NCBI GenBank assembly: GCA_009667805.1
Contig: CM019063.1
Coordinates: 352,680,942-352,744,941, forward strand
Source of the DNA: Leptobrachium leishanense
Taxonomy: Eukaryota; Chordata; Amphibia; Anura; Megophryidae
DNA length: 64,000 bases
Reading direction: 5' to 3'
A program made the translations under genes and the position numbers. The notes beneath the pieces were generated by a model. That model saw only the letters and a program-made list of their open reading frames with translations. It did not search any database and had not been told where the DNA came from. Below are positions 37,002 to 49,215 of this stretch, piece by piece. The stretch's first letter is position 1, and every line of letters begins with the position of its first letter.

Positions 37002-37781
37002 GTGTTTCAGTCACAATCACATGCTTATGTTAGACAGTTGTACCAAAGACTAAATGTATTAATAAAAATATGGGGGGTAGGGGCTGGCCACACTTTAAAG
37101 CTTTTGAAAAGGCTGTAGTAAACCGATTATGAATTTTGTTTTTCCTTTTGTCAAAATTACACAGAAATCTGAAAAGAATTTGTCCATAAATTCATATCGT
37201 TTAGACATGTGGATGTCTAGGAGGACTGAAAACTTAGTTTAGGAGAGGTTCTTGGGAATAGTGTATGCATATAATTCATTATTGGAAAATGTCAACAATG
37301 TTTGAGTGCTACCATTTAAAAAAAGAGAAGAATTGTTTTTACCTTTTTTAAATTGGGTGTTTTAAATTATGGGAATTTGGGTACAAAATGTGACATTGCA
37401 TAAGCCTGCAATATTTCTATATTTGTGTCTTTTTACTGTGGCAACTCTCCAGCCCTGTTGAGATTTTTTAAAATATTGTATCAATATTTGGTAAATTGTC
37501 TGCAAGGTTTGGAGAGCTGCCACAGTATACAATCTCCCGATCTCCCTATTTCCCTAAAAAACCAAGATCATAGATTAAGACCAATTTGAATAAAATCATA
37601 CCTGGATCCCTGGAGAAATAATAAAATATATGCAAAAGTGGCAATTGTATTTATCTTTTGGCTTTTGTATTTATTTTATTTTTAATATTTTCTCCTGTTG
37701 TTTTTTAAAAATAGACATTTGTTTACTAATTTGTTTTATAATTTCGGAATTGTCAAGCTATATACAACCAGGTAAGAGAGA
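37002..37781. other. Intronic sequence without recognised features
   Basis: AT-rich. Two mirrored words around CACAGTATACA and TTTTACTGTGGCAACTCTCC (37430-37530) suggest a decayed inverted repeat. Confidence 0.4.
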
Positions 37782-39222
37782 AACATAGAAGCATAGAAAA
37801 TGTCAGCAGATAAGAACCTTTCGGTCCATCTAGTCTGCCCAATTACATGGATACTTTACCTGGATTTATCTTTTATTTAGGATAGCCTTATGCCTATCCC
37901 ATGCCTGCTTAAATTCAATCACTGTTTTGGCCTCTACCACTTCAATTGGAAGACTGTTCCATGTATCCACCACCCTCTCAGTAAAATAATGCTTCCTGAT
38001 GTTACTTTTAAACCTTTGCCCCTCTAATCTAAGACTATGTCCTCTTGTTTTGCTACTTTGTTTCCTTTTAAATATTCTCCCTTCCTCTACCTTGTGGATT
38101 CCCTTTACGTATTTAAATGTTTCTATCATATCTCCTCTGTCTCGTCTTTTTTCCAAGCTATACATGTTAAGATCATTAAGCCTTTCCTGGTAACCTTTCT
38201 CCTTAAAGCCGTACATCATTTTAGTAGCCCTTCTCTGAACTCTCTCTAAGGTGTCTATATCCTTCTGGAGATACGGTCTCCAGTACTGCACACAGTACTC
38301 CAAGTGAGGTCTCACCAGTGCTCTGTACAGTGGTATGAGCACTTCCCTTTCCCTACTGCTAATACCTCTCCCTACACATCCAAGCATTCTGCTAGCATTT
38401 CCTACTGCTCTATTACATTGACTACTTACCCTTAGATCCTCTGAAATAATAACCCCTAAATCCCTTCCCTCAGATGTTGAGGTTAGGACTGTATCAAATA
38501 TTCTATATTCAGCCCTTGGGTTTTTACGTCCCAGGTGCATTATCTTGCACTTATCCACATTAAAACTCAATTGCCACAGTTCCGACCATTTTTTTAGTTT
38601 ACCTAAATCATTTGTCATTTGGCTGATCCCTTCAGGAACGTCAACCCTGTTGCAAATCTTTGTGTCATCAGCAAAAATACATACTTTACCATTAATACCT
38701 TCTGCAATATCCCTAATAAAAATATTAACGAGAATGGGTCCAAGTACTGACCCCTGAGGTACCCCACTGGTAACAAGACCTTGCGCCGAATAAACCCCAT
38801 TTATCACAACCCTCTGTTGCCTGTCACTCAGCCACTGCCTAATCCATTCAACAATATTGGAATCCAAGCTCAAAGATTGCAATTTATTGATAAGCCTTCT
38901 ATGCGGAACAGTATCAAAAGCCTTACTGAAATCTAAATAAGCAATGTCTACTGCACCACCGTTGTCTATTATTTTTGTTACCCAATCAAGAAGATTAGTT
39001 TGGCATGATCTCCCTGAGGTAAACCCATGTTTCTGATCTTGTAATCTATGTGGTTTTAGATGTTCAACAATCCTTTCCTTTAACATGGTTTCCATTAATT
39101 TCCCCACTACTGACGTAAGACTAACTGGCCTATAGTTCCCCGATTCCTCCCTACTACCCTTCTTGTAAATGGACACAACATTTGCTAATTTCCAGAAGGA
39201 AGTAGCAGAACCACAAATAAAG
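37782..39222 (-). mobile_element. CR1-type LINE, 5'-truncated, with intact RT frame
   Basis: Minus-strand LINE. Its 3' end (low coordinates) closes with TTCTATGCTTCTATGTTTC, an 8-bp repeat of the ATTCTATG kind that marks CR1 tails. The copy begins near 39222, inside the polymerase domain. It lies in the DOT1L intron in antisense orientation. A second copy in sense orientation is at 48020-49185. Confidence 0.85.
37866..39176 (-). CDS. CR1-type reverse transcriptase, C-terminal 436 codons
   Basis: RNA-dependent DNA polymerase that copies the LINE transcript at the target site. Motifs in order: GNYRPVSLTSVVGKLMETML (RT block 1-2), YLDFSKAFDTVPH (first catalytic Asp), TSGVPQGSVLGPI, and FADDTKICN (the catalytic Asp pair). 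The C-terminal tail ends TVIEFKQAWDRHKAILNKR. The frame has no stop or frameshift over 1.3 kb, which is unusual beside the other repeats here. The N-terminal endonuclease and start of the ORF are missing, so this copy cannot move. The ATG at 39176 is internal. Confidence 0.88.
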   Translation of the reverse strand: MSIYKKGSREESGNYRPVSLTSVVGKLMETMLKERIVEHLKPHRLQDQKHGFTSGRSCQTNLLDWVTKIIDNGGAVDIAYLDFSKAFDTVPHRRLINKLQSLSLDSNIVEWIRQWLSDRQQRVVINGVYSAQGLVTSGVPQGSVLGPILVNIFIRDIAEGINGKVCIFADDTKICNRVDVPEGISQMTNDLGKLKKWSELWQLSFNVDKCKIMHLGRKNPRAEYRIFDTVLTSTSEGRDLGVIISEDLRVSSQCNRAVGNASRMLGCVGRGISSREREVLIPLYRALVRPHLEYCVQYWRPYLQKDIDTLERVQRRATKMMYGFKEKGYQERLNDLNMYSLEKRRDRGDMIETFKYVKGIHKVEEGRIFKRKQSSKTRGHSLRLEGQRFKSNIRKHYFTERVVDTWNSLPIEVVEAKTVIEFKQAWDRHKAILNKR

Positions 39223-39324
39223 CCTTATGTTTTGATTTGTGAAAAAGTTGGTTGTTTGAATCTCCAGGGATTCAATGTCTCTAATTTGAAATTCATTACT
39301 TAGAAACTGAAAGTATGTTTCTGA

Positions 39325-40317
<993 letters not shown>

Positions 40318-40320
40318 TTA

Positions 40321-40756
40321 GGCTAGGGTCAGACTGAGGCAGTGCGAACGCGCGTTCTGGCGCACATAATCACGGCCGCACTAGCAGCAGATGACGGGCA
40401 ATGACAGCCAATATACGAAGTACGGTCGCACAAAAGTCCGGCCGCGCAACGCAAGTGGAAAATGAACGCATTTTTTCGAGAACGTTAAACCGCTGGTACT
40501 GACGTACAGAGTGCGCTGCGGCCGCATAGCAGCGTGTGTGCGTGATTAGGAGACGTCAGACGCTGCTAGTGTGCGGCCAACATAACGTTCAAACAGCCGG
40601 ATTTCCCTAGACTTCTTTTCACCCAATCGTCATGAAATACGTCCAGAATTGCGCATCGTCTGACCACTTAAGCGTATTCCGTGAAAAAATGCGTGCGCAC
40701 GCATCGACGTACATTTTGACGGTGGCCGCAGAAAATGCGCTCATCTGTCCCTAGCC
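40321..40756. mobile_element. PIF/Harbinger-type MITE, family 1, copy 2
   Basis: 436 bp starting GGCTAGGGTCAGACTGAGGC and ending CATCTGTCCCTAGCC, flanked by TTA at 40318-40320 and 40757-40759. It follows 13414-13819 closely through the middle (AAAGTCCGGCCGCGCAACGC). Confidence 0.85.
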
Positions 40757-40759
40757 TTA

Positions 40760-41600
40760 AACCCAGTGCTCTCCGCTACACCAGCCTCTATCAGTGCTCA
40801 TCCTCCTCTGATCCACGATCCAGTGCTGCCCAGACCACTGGAATCCCTCAGGCACCGAATGATGCCAGGTAGGCATCGGAAGACGCCTCACCGCATTTTT
40901 CGGAAACCGGGATCCCGCCCTGTGCACCGCCTCCTAAAATGGCCACCATGGAGAATGTCCCAGCCGTCGACGCAGGAAGACATTCAGCACCTCTTGTCTG
41001 CCCTGAGAGGACATTAAAGGTGACATCCAGGCCAGCCTAGCGGAGGTAGGGACAGAGCTATCCTCCCTAAGTTCCCGCACGCTATCGATGGGGATTCCTG
41101 TTCAAACTCACTGTGCTTCATCATGGTTTAACTTACTCTATTGATGATCTTAACCTGAAAGGACCGTTCCTGCAGGCCGCGTGAAATGCTGATGCATCTC
41201 CACCCCACTCTGCTTCTGCCTCTCTGATGCCGCAGCTGGCGGTGGAATGGACCCAGCTGCCTACATAGAGCTCGATGGGGAATGGACTCCCTCGTTCTGA
41301 CCCGAAGAGCACCCTGAGCTCCCTCATACGCAGAGACTTCGGTAGCTGCCTTGCCTCGAAATCGGCCTTTTTGGATCTGGCAGTTTGAGTGCACCGTGCT
41401 GCCGGGCCGGACTGGCCTACCTGGTAACCGGGAGGAATCCTGGTAGACTACTTCATATTTGGGCCGCTTGGTCTGATTTATAGTAGTGGGCGGTTCTGTG
41501 TTTTTTTTTTTTTTTTTGTTGAAGGCCACAGCGGGACGCGGAGGAGGAACTGCGGCCTACCTATCTACCCCCCGACGAGAGGCTTCCGGGAGGCTCAGCT
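40760..41600. repeat. Possible Tx1/L1-like ORF1 5' remnant and unassigned repeat
   Basis: The + strand near 40955-41030 reads QPSTQEDIQHLLSALRGH, reminiscent of the coiled-coil start of Tx1/L1 ORF1. The remainder is GC-rich without an intact frame. Weak evidence. Confidence 0.3.
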
Positions 41601-42156
41601 CATTTTCATAATTTTTTGCTCCTCATGTTTAAATGTAATTTGAAGTCATTTTATTGTAGAACCCAGATAAATGATATATCCTTTTTTGCAGCAGACTCAG
41701 ATTCAATATACAGGGTGTCCATAAAGTCGCTTTACAATTTAAAAAATTTATTACAAAGGCAAATGAAAAGATAAGTGAAAATTATTACAAGATGAGACGT
41801 ATATATTTAAGTTGTTTTGCCATTTCGGTGCTGAATCGCGATTCAAACCCGGAGGTGACTGACATCTTGGATGTCAGCCAAGCCTCCGGGTCACCCCCCC
41901 CCCCACTGACATCCTCACTATATGTGAGGACGTCAGTGGGCCAGTTAACTCCCTAGCTGCGAGGCGGAGATATGGGATCCTTTGGATCCCTCATCTCCCG
42001 ATCTGTGGCAGCTAGAGGTGACCAGGTTTGTTGTAAAAATAGTTTAAAAAAAAATAATTTTGTCTGGTGGGGTTTAATTAAATAGGACCTAAGCTGGCAT
42101 CTAAAAATGGTGAGCATAAAACAGTCAAAAGGTGAACTGGCTCAGCAGTGAAGGGG
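41601..42156. mobile_element. TTAA-type element, right part, with a mariner end inside
   Basis: It ends CTCAGCAGTGAAGGGG with TTAA at 42157-42160. Hairpin modules GACATCTTGGATGTC and GGGATCCTTTGGATCCC are present. At 41709 a TA is followed by CAGGGTGTCCATAAAGTC, which looks like a mariner inverted repeat whose element is truncated after about 90 bp. Confidence 0.6.
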
Positions 42157-42184
42157 TTAAAAAGCCAAAACATGTAGAAATTAA

Positions 42185-43395
42185 CCCTTTCGCTGCTGAG
42201 GCTTTTCCCGCCCCTATGCTGAGGTCATTTTTACCTGTTTTGCGCATCATGTTTAAACGTGTTTTGAAGGCTTATTTTAGTATATGACCCAGACATATTA
42301 TATATCGTTCTTTCCGTCAGACTCGGTAGATTCATAATATGTCATTATTATATGTATACGTTATGTCATGTCTGTATATTATAACAAAAAATGCAATAAA
42401 ATATGTATTTTCAATAATTTACAATGTGTAAAGTGTTTTTTTCCACATTTTAACATGCGAGCAATTGCGGTTATATTTTGTATGGGGTGCGCTTGTTAAA
42501 AAAATTAGAGATGGGGTCTCGTTACATTTTTTTTTGGGGAAAATGACACTATTTTTAACGCACCGCATACAAAAATCGTTAGTGCAGCATCATTGTTCAC
42601 ATTATAATTGAAATGGGAACAATATTGCTGCATTAACAAACCCAAAAAAATAAAAAAAAAGTGTTTAATTTTTTATTTTTTTTTATTTTTCATTTTTTTT
42701 TTTTTTTTACAAAATTTTTCACTGTAGTGTTTGGTATCGTTGGAACGGCCATGCTCTGGCCGATCCAACGATACCAAAATTTAACCCCTAGCTGCCACGG
42801 ATCGGGAGATAGGGAGTTCATTGGAACTCCCTATCTCCACAGTTGGTGGCAGTTAGGGGTTAACTCTAGGACTGGCGTCATCGTGCTACGCACGATGACG
42901 CCAGTCCTCTGGGGGAGTTCCCGGAGGCTTGGCCGACATCCAAGATGTCGGCCAGCTCCGGGAAAGGATCGCGAACCGGCGCTTTTCAGCGCTGATTCGC
43001 GATCCAGCTCCCCAGGGGTTAATGCCAGGCATCATTTGGAAGGGCAGGCTGTGCCCTTCCAAATGATGCCTGGGTTAACCCCCTGTGCGCCGCCGATCGG
43101 GAGGGAGAGAGGTCCGAAGGACCTGCCCCCCCCTCCCTTTCAGGCGCCTCCTCCGCACATGCGGGGGGGGCGCCTGAATTAGGTGTCATCGCGCCCCCGC
43201 GATGACACCTAATTCTGGCGGCTGCTGGTCCGGATGCCGGGCTGACATCCAGGATGTCAGCCCGCACCGGAGGGGCCAGCGATCGGCGGAACCCGGCCGA
43301 ACGCTGACCCCAATGTGAGGACGCGCTCAGCGCGTCCTCAGCCCACCAGCGGGACTGCTGAGGACGCGCTGAGCGCGTCCTCAGCAGCGAAGTGG
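42185..43395. mobile_element. TTAA element with hairpin array, inverted sister of 6258-7478
   Basis: 1211 bp bounded by TTAA at 42181-42184 and 43396-43399. It starts CCCTTTCGCTGCTGAGG and ends GCAGCGAAGTGG. It carries the same modules as 6258-7478 in reverse order and orientation. It sits in segment X. Confidence 0.8.
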
Positions 43396-43399
43396 TTAA

Positions 43400-44175
43400 A
43401 ATATATTTTTATTTTTAATTTTTTTTTTTTTTAAAAAAAAACTTTTTTCACATTCAAGTTTGGTATTGTTGGAACGGCCATGCTCTGGCCATGCTCTGGC
43501 CATGCTCTGGCCATGCTCTGGCCATGCTCTGGCCATGCTCTGGCCATGCTCTAGGCATTAACCCCTAACTGCCACGGATCGGGAGATAGGGAGTTCATTG
43601 GAACTCCCTATCTCCACCGTTGGTGGCAGTTAGGGGTTAACTCTAGGACTGGCGTCATCGTGCTACGCACGATGACGCCAGTCCTCAGGGAGAGTTCCCG
43701 GAGGCTTGGCCGACATCCAAGATGTCGGCCAGCTCCGGGAAAGGATCGCGAACCAGCGCTTTTCAGTGCCGATTCGCGATCCAGCTCCCCAGGGGTTAAT
43801 GCCAGGCACCATTTGGAAGGGCAGGCTGTGCCCTTCCAAATGATGCCTGGGTTAACCCCCGCAGAGCCGCCGATCGGGAGGGAGAGAGGTCCGAAGGACC
43901 TCCCCCCCCCTCCCTTTCAGGCGCCTCCTCCGCACATGCGGGGGGGGGGCGCCTGAATTAGGTGTCATCGCGCTGCCGCGATGACACCTAATTCCGGCGG
44001 CTGCGGTCCCGGATGCGCGGCTGACATCGAGGATGTCAGCCCGCACCGGGGGGGCCAGCGATCGGCCGGAACCCGGCCGAACGCTGACCCCAATGGGAGG
44101 ACGCGCTCAGCGCGTCCTCTGCACAGCAGCGGTAATGCGGAGGACGCGCTGAGCGCGTCCTCCGCATTGAAAGGG
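43400..44175. mobile_element. Truncated tandem partner of the TTAA element
   Basis: It repeats the hairpin half of 42185-43395 but lacks the first 470 bp or so. It ends CATTGAAAGGG with TTAA at 44176-44179. The sequence after that (TATTTCTAATCTCAGG) resumes segment X, whose uninterrupted form is at 30838-30853. Confidence 0.75.
43476..43552. repeat. 11-bp tandem repeat, 7 units
   Basis: GGCCATGCTCT repeated seven times in register. The matching place in the sister copies (42747 on and 6887-6901) has one unit, as half of a hairpin. Confidence 0.97.
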
Positions 44176-44531
44176 TTAATATTTCTAATCTCAGGACAAA
44201 ATTTAGAAACGATTTAGCCAGGGTCTTTTGATTTTGGGGATTAAATTTTGAAAAGTTTTTTTAAATTTTAAAGTGTGCTTTTTCTTTTTTTTAAAATCCT
44301 ATTTCAGATTTTGTGTTTTATAGTAAATTATAAAATATGATGGAAATAATGAGATCTTTAGAAAGTCCATTTAAGGGGGGGGGTATATAATATGTGTTGG
44401 TTGCCTAAACGAGTAAGAGGAAGATTTGACCTAAACCCAAACAACGCAGAAACTTAAAAACGGCAGCGGGCACTGTCGGACAGCTTTTCGTAAAACCGCC
44501 CGGTCACTGTAGGTTAAACCTGTATAGCTTA

Positions 44532-44939
44532 AACTGGGGTCAGACGAACGCAGTGTGAATGTGTGTTGAGCCGCACTTTATCACGGCTGTAGTAGCAGCA
44601 AATGACGGCCAACATATAAATTGCGTCCGCACAACGCAAGCGGCAAACGAGCGCATGTTTTAATAATGTCGAACCGCTAGTACTGATGCACAGAGTGCGC
44701 TGCGTCGGTATAGCGGCATGTGTGTGAGATTAGGAGATGTCAGACGCTGCACCTGTGCGGCCTACATAATGCATAATTTGGTTACTCATATTTCTCTCTT
44801 TTTGATAGCTCCGTCAAAAATCACAGCCGTAATTGCGCACCGTATGACCGCTATCGTGTCTTCCGTCAAAAAGTGCGTCCATGCGTTGGACGCACTTTTT
44901 GATGGTAGATGTGAAAAATGCGTTAGTCTGATCCTAGCC
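44532..44939. mobile_element. PIF/Harbinger-type MITE, family 1, copy 3
   Basis: 408 bp, AACTGGGGTCAGACGAACGC to CTGATCCTAGCC, flanked by TTA at 44529-44531 and 44940-44942. The first two bases of the left end have changed from GG to AA. Confidence 0.75.
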
Positions 44940-45084
44940 TTAGAAAAGTGGCATCTTGGGAGATCCGATATCTTTATACAAATATACATGTGTCCATTAC
45001 GAACTATTGTCTGGAATCCTATCCATTAATAGGACTATACAGTACATGGGACACGGTCACCTATTTAGATTAAAAAAAAAAATT

Positions 45085-46415
45085 AATATGCTTTAGGCTG
45101 AATTTCCTTTTGTCCAAATTTACAGTGAGAACAATAAAGCTCTGGAATTCGGTCTGTTGGGGTGATTGGGTCAGTCTGTACAGACTTAACCCCTTCCCTG
45201 CGGAGGACGTGTGGGGAACGTCCTCATTGACCTCCGCTGTATGCGGAGGACGTTCCCCACACGTCTTCCACTTGGCGGGGGGGGGGGCAGATAAATACTT
45301 GGTCCCGCGGCGTTCTGACTTCCTGGAAATCAGACGCCTCTTTTGTAGTCCGTCCCCACCGTAGTCCCTCCCGGACGCGATGACATAATTTCCAGGCAAG
45401 GGGGGGGGGATCTTTTCGGAGCGTCTACGGGCAAGCATTTAACCCCTGAAATGTCGGACCGCGATCTGGTGCCCTTCGGCGCCAGATCGCGGCCTAGATC
45501 CGGTGGGGGCCGCCATCTTGGATGGCAACTCCACCTTCGGGTCCCCCCTCGGCAACAGACATCATCGCGCATGGCAAGATGATGTCAGTTAGCCAGGGAA
45601 CCCCTAGCTGCCCGGGGATTTCCCTGGTGGAGATAGTGGGTTCATTTGAACCCCCATATCTCACGAACGGTGGCAGCTAGGAGGGTCATGTTTGGTATCA
45701 TTCGAAAGGCCTTAGAATGGCCTTTCGAATGATACCAAATATGACCATGTATGAAGTTAAAAAAAAATCTTGCTTTTTTTTGGGGTTTTGTTTGGTGTTT
45801 TTCATTAATACAGCAATATTGTTCACATTTCAATTATAATGTGAACAATGATGCTGCACTAATGATCTTTTTCTATGGGGTGCATTTGCGCACACCATAG
45901 AAAATATAACCGCAAACTTGTGAAAAAAAAACACTTTACATGCTGTAGATGATTAAAAATTCAAATTTTATTGCATTTTTTGTTATAATATACAGGCAGG
46001 ACATGACGTATACATCTAAAAATGATAAATTATTAATCTGCAGAGTCTGCTGGAAAGAACGATATATAATAAAACGTGTCTTCAAATTGCGTTTAAACAT
46101 GATCAAAAGCGGCAAAAATGAGCTCAGCACACAGTGGTATAATGGCTCTGCAGTGAAGGGGTTAAATGACTGGATGACTTCCTGTATGAACAGAATATTA
46201 AGGATTATAAGATTTAATATGTGATACTGGCTGCTTTATTAAAGGAGAAATCTGACTGCCATTCTGGGGTCAAGGAATTTTTCCCCAGTGTGTTGCATAT
46301 TCGGCGAGGGGTTAATAGTGGGTTTTTTGCCTTCTTTTGTATCAACCACAGTAGGTGATGTGTGAAAGTATGAAATCGATGGAATCAGGTCTATTTTTCA
46401 GCGTAATGTAAATAT
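45085..46415 (+). mobile_element. CR1-like LINE 3' fragment split by a TTAA element
   Basis: The + strand encodes the LINE C-terminus (FTVRTIKLWNSVCW) up to GTCTGTACAGAC at 45185. The LINE resumes at 46166 with ATGACTGGATGACTTCCTG and continues to the tail near 46415. The intact order is visible on the minus strand at 56634-56760. Confidence 0.8.
45190..46161. mobile_element. TTAA-target element inside a CR1-like LINE
   Basis: 972 bp with TTAA at 45186-45189 and 46162-46165. The ends are CCCCTTCCCTGCGGAGG and GCTCTGCAGTGAAGGGG. Hairpins include GAGGACGTGTGGGGAACGTC mirrored by GACGTTCCCCACACGTC. The uninterrupted LINE has a TTAA at the same place. Confidence 0.9.
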
Positions 46416-46539
46416 TTAATTGCTATTTTATGAAAATGAAATAAAACATTGTTCCATCCCCTCCGAACTTGAGGCTCTGAAATGAGAATGTGAGAAAGCA
46501 AACAATACTGCTGCTTTGGGGGGTATTTTTATTTTATCT

Positions 46540-46915
46540 TTACAGATTACTTGGTCATGTTTGGTATCATTGGAAAGTCACGATCTGGCCTCCTAAACTG
46601 ACCTTCTTTGTTACACGGTTTGAAAGATACAGGAGTCCAAAGGACCCCCTGCATCTTTTGTACTGGGATTCTCCTGCTGGGCAGAAGGACATCCTCTTTA
46701 TGACTTTATTGGGCGCATGCGTGATGATTCCAGGGGGCAGTCCCACAGCGAGGGCTGACATGGAAGATGTCAGGCCACTGTGGTTGAAGTCCCAGATCGG
46801 CACCATATAGGTGCCGAGCTGGAGCATTTCGTAGACGTGCATGTAGTGTCCTCCGCGCACAGGAATGAAGCGGGAGGATGGACCACGCACCTCCTTCACG
46901 TTCAAATGGTTCATT
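46540..46915. mobile_element. Decayed TTAA-type fragment
   Basis: Words such as GTTTGGTATCATTGGAAAG and GACATGGAAGATGTC match the hairpin modules, but no ends are preserved. Confidence 0.4.
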
Positions 46916-47085
46916 CTAATGTCACAAAAATTAACATTGCATTTTCCAGGTCCAGGTACCTCACTTGCTTGGATTATTTCACCATTATGTCTGAATCCTT
47001 GGTTTTAACAATTTGCAGTTTCAAATATTCATTTCTTTGGTATATAACAATTGTATTCACCTTAAGGTTTTTTCCTTTTCTGCAG

Positions 47086-47127
47086 CTTGAAAATTATTTT
47101 TCTAGTCTGAAAAATCCAAAACTCAGG
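47086..47127 (+). CDS. DOT1L: DOT1L exon (residues about 322-335)
   Basis: 42 nt between CCTTTTCTGCAG and GTAAGT, phase 0 at both ends. It encodes LENYFSSLKNPKLR, the C-terminal helix that closes the catalytic domain (human domain end about 332). Identical to human as I know it. Confidence 0.96.
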
Positions 47128-47292
47128 GTAAGTTTCAATATTTTTTTTTTTGTCCAGTGAATTTGTTATTAGCATGTCCACAATGGCTATATTATTTTAA
47201 TACATTATTGCTATAGTCCAATTTCTACAAATGCTTCAATTAAATATTGCTTTTTTATTAATGTATTGCAAACAATGACTCAGGTCCAGCAT

Positions 47293-47705
47293 TAGAGTTG
47301 CACCAATACCGGCATTTGCAGGAGTACTTGGCACTTGTGCAAATGCCTGGATACCTCTAACAATAACCAGAAACTAGCACTGGGCTGGTTTGCTGGTATC
47401 AGAGGGGCTGGGGCTACTGTCGGAATGCATTAAAAGCATACAGCTGGGTCCATTACTGAGCAGCCAACGACTTGTAAAGGCTGTGACGCGGCCTCCAGCC
47501 GTGATCTCGCAGGAGTCGCAAGATCTCTTGGGCATGCATCACAGCCTTCACAAGCTGGCGGCCCGCTGTGAAATGCAGCCAGCCAGAGGGGAATGCTGGT
47601 GTAATGCTTTTAATGCATTCTGACAACAGCCCTTGTGTCTGAGGTCTGAGTGTGTGTAGATGTGCTTGTGGGTATATACATGTATCTGAGGTCCTTGGGT
47701 ATACA
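47293..47705. mobile_element. hAT-like MITE with a large internal hairpin
   Basis: It starts TAGAGTTGCACCAATACCGG. The hairpin between GGAATGCATTAAAAGC (47415) and GCTTTTAATGCATTC (47610) covers about 220 bp. It resembles the inside of the neighbouring 47707-53289 element. Confidence 0.5.
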
Positions 47706-48019
47706 TTAGGGTTGCACCCATACCACTTTTTTTACGGAGTGGTACAGAGTACAAGTACTATCGGAGATAGTAATCATCTAAGAAACTTATACGAGATATA
47801 AACAACAACAAATTTATCTCGTTTGTATTTCTCAGAAGTTCTAAGTGTCTTTTTAATTGTACGTGTTTTGTTTTAAAAAATAGAATTAGCTTGGATAAAA
47901 ATATATATTTATTACGTATGCAAAAAGATTTTAATCTCCCAACATAATCAAAGATTTATAAAACACAACATCATCCATCAGCACACAGATCTCTAGCTTT
48001 TAACATATATTATCCTGTT

Positions 48020-49185
48020 ACCTCAGGGAGATCATGCCAAACTAATCTTACTGATTTTTGATACTGTTCCGCATAGAAGGCTTATTAATAAATTGCAATC
48101 TTTGAGCTTGGATTCCAATATTGTTGAATGGATTAGGCAGCGGCTGAGTGACGGGCAGGTTGTGGTAAATGGAGTTTATTCGGCGCAAGGTCTTGTTACC
48201 AGTGGGGTACCTCAGGGGTCAGTACTTGGACCCATTCTCTTTAATATTTTTATTAGTGATATTGCAGAAGGTATTAATGGTAAAGTATGTCTTTTTGCTG
48301 ATGACACAAAGATTTGCAACAGGGTTGACGTTCCTGGAGGGATCAGCCAAATGACAAATGATTTAGGTAAATAAAAAAAAATGGTCGGAGCTGTGGCAAT
48401 TGAGTTTTAATGTGGATAAGTGCAAGATAATGCGCCTGGGACGTAAAAACCCAAGGCTGAATATAGAATATTTGATACAGTCCTAACCTCAACATCTGAG
48501 GTTGGGATTTAGGGGTTATTATTGCAGAGGATCTAAGGGTAAGTAGTCAATGTAATAGAGCAGCAGGAAATGCTAGCAGAATGCTTGGTTGTGTAGGGAG
48601 AGGTATTAGCAGTAGGAAAAGGGAAGTGCTCATGCCACTGTACAGAGCACTGGTGAGACCTCACTTGGAGTACTGTGTGCAGTACTGGAGACCGTATCTC
48701 CAGAAGGATATAGACATCTTAGAGAGAGTTCAGAGAAGGGCTACTAAAATGGTGTACGGCTTGAAGGAGAAAAGTTACCAGGAAAGGCTTAATGATCTTA
48801 ACATGTATAGCTTGGAAAAAAGACGAGACAGAGGAGATATGATAGAAACATTTAAATACGTAAAGAGAATCCACAAGGTACAGGAAGGGAGTATATTTAA
48901 AAGGAAACAAAATAGCAAAACAAGAGGACATAGTCTTAGATTAGAGGAGCAAAGGTTTAAAAGTAACATCAGGAAGCATTATTTTACTGAGAGGGTGGTG
49001 GATACATGGAACAGTCTTCCAGTTGAAGTGGTAGAGGCCAAAACAGTAATTGAATTTAAGCAGGCATGGGATAGGCATAAGGCTATCCTAAACAAAAGAT
49101 AAATCCAGGTAAAGTATCCATGTAATTGGGCAGACTAGATGGGCCAAAAGGTTCTTTATCTGCCGACATTTTCTATGTTTCTAGT
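48020..49185 (+). mobile_element. CR1-type LINE fragment, copy 2
   Basis: Same family as 37782-39222, opposite orientation. It starts near CTCAGGGAGATCATGCC and ends GACATTTTCTATGTTTC. The frame is broken: GTAAATAAAAAAAAATGG near 48365 and an indel near 48500. A segment of about 85 bp is missing near 48056, between TTACTGA and TTTTGATACTG. Confidence 0.85.
48093..49102 (+). pseudogene. CR1-type reverse transcriptase, broken
   Basis: The open pieces 48093-48374 (with TSGVPQGSVLGPILFNIFI and FADDTKICN) and 48581-49102 (from MLGCVGRGISSRKREV to the end) are separated by stops and frameshifts. The block with the first catalytic Asp is partly removed by the internal deletion. Confidence 0.85.
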
Positions 49186-49190
49186 AACTG

Positions 49191-49215
49191 TATATATATA
49201 TATATATATATATAT
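49191..49215. repeat. TA microsatellite
   Basis: Uninterrupted TA run. A second (TA)n lies at 49612-49640. Confidence 0.95.

Noticed and set aside
42661..43267. Frames of 80-170 codons in the hairpin elements (also at 6266-6762, 43660, 43981)
   Set aside because: GC-rich hairpin arms give stop-poor sequence on both strands. No conservation of frame between copies.
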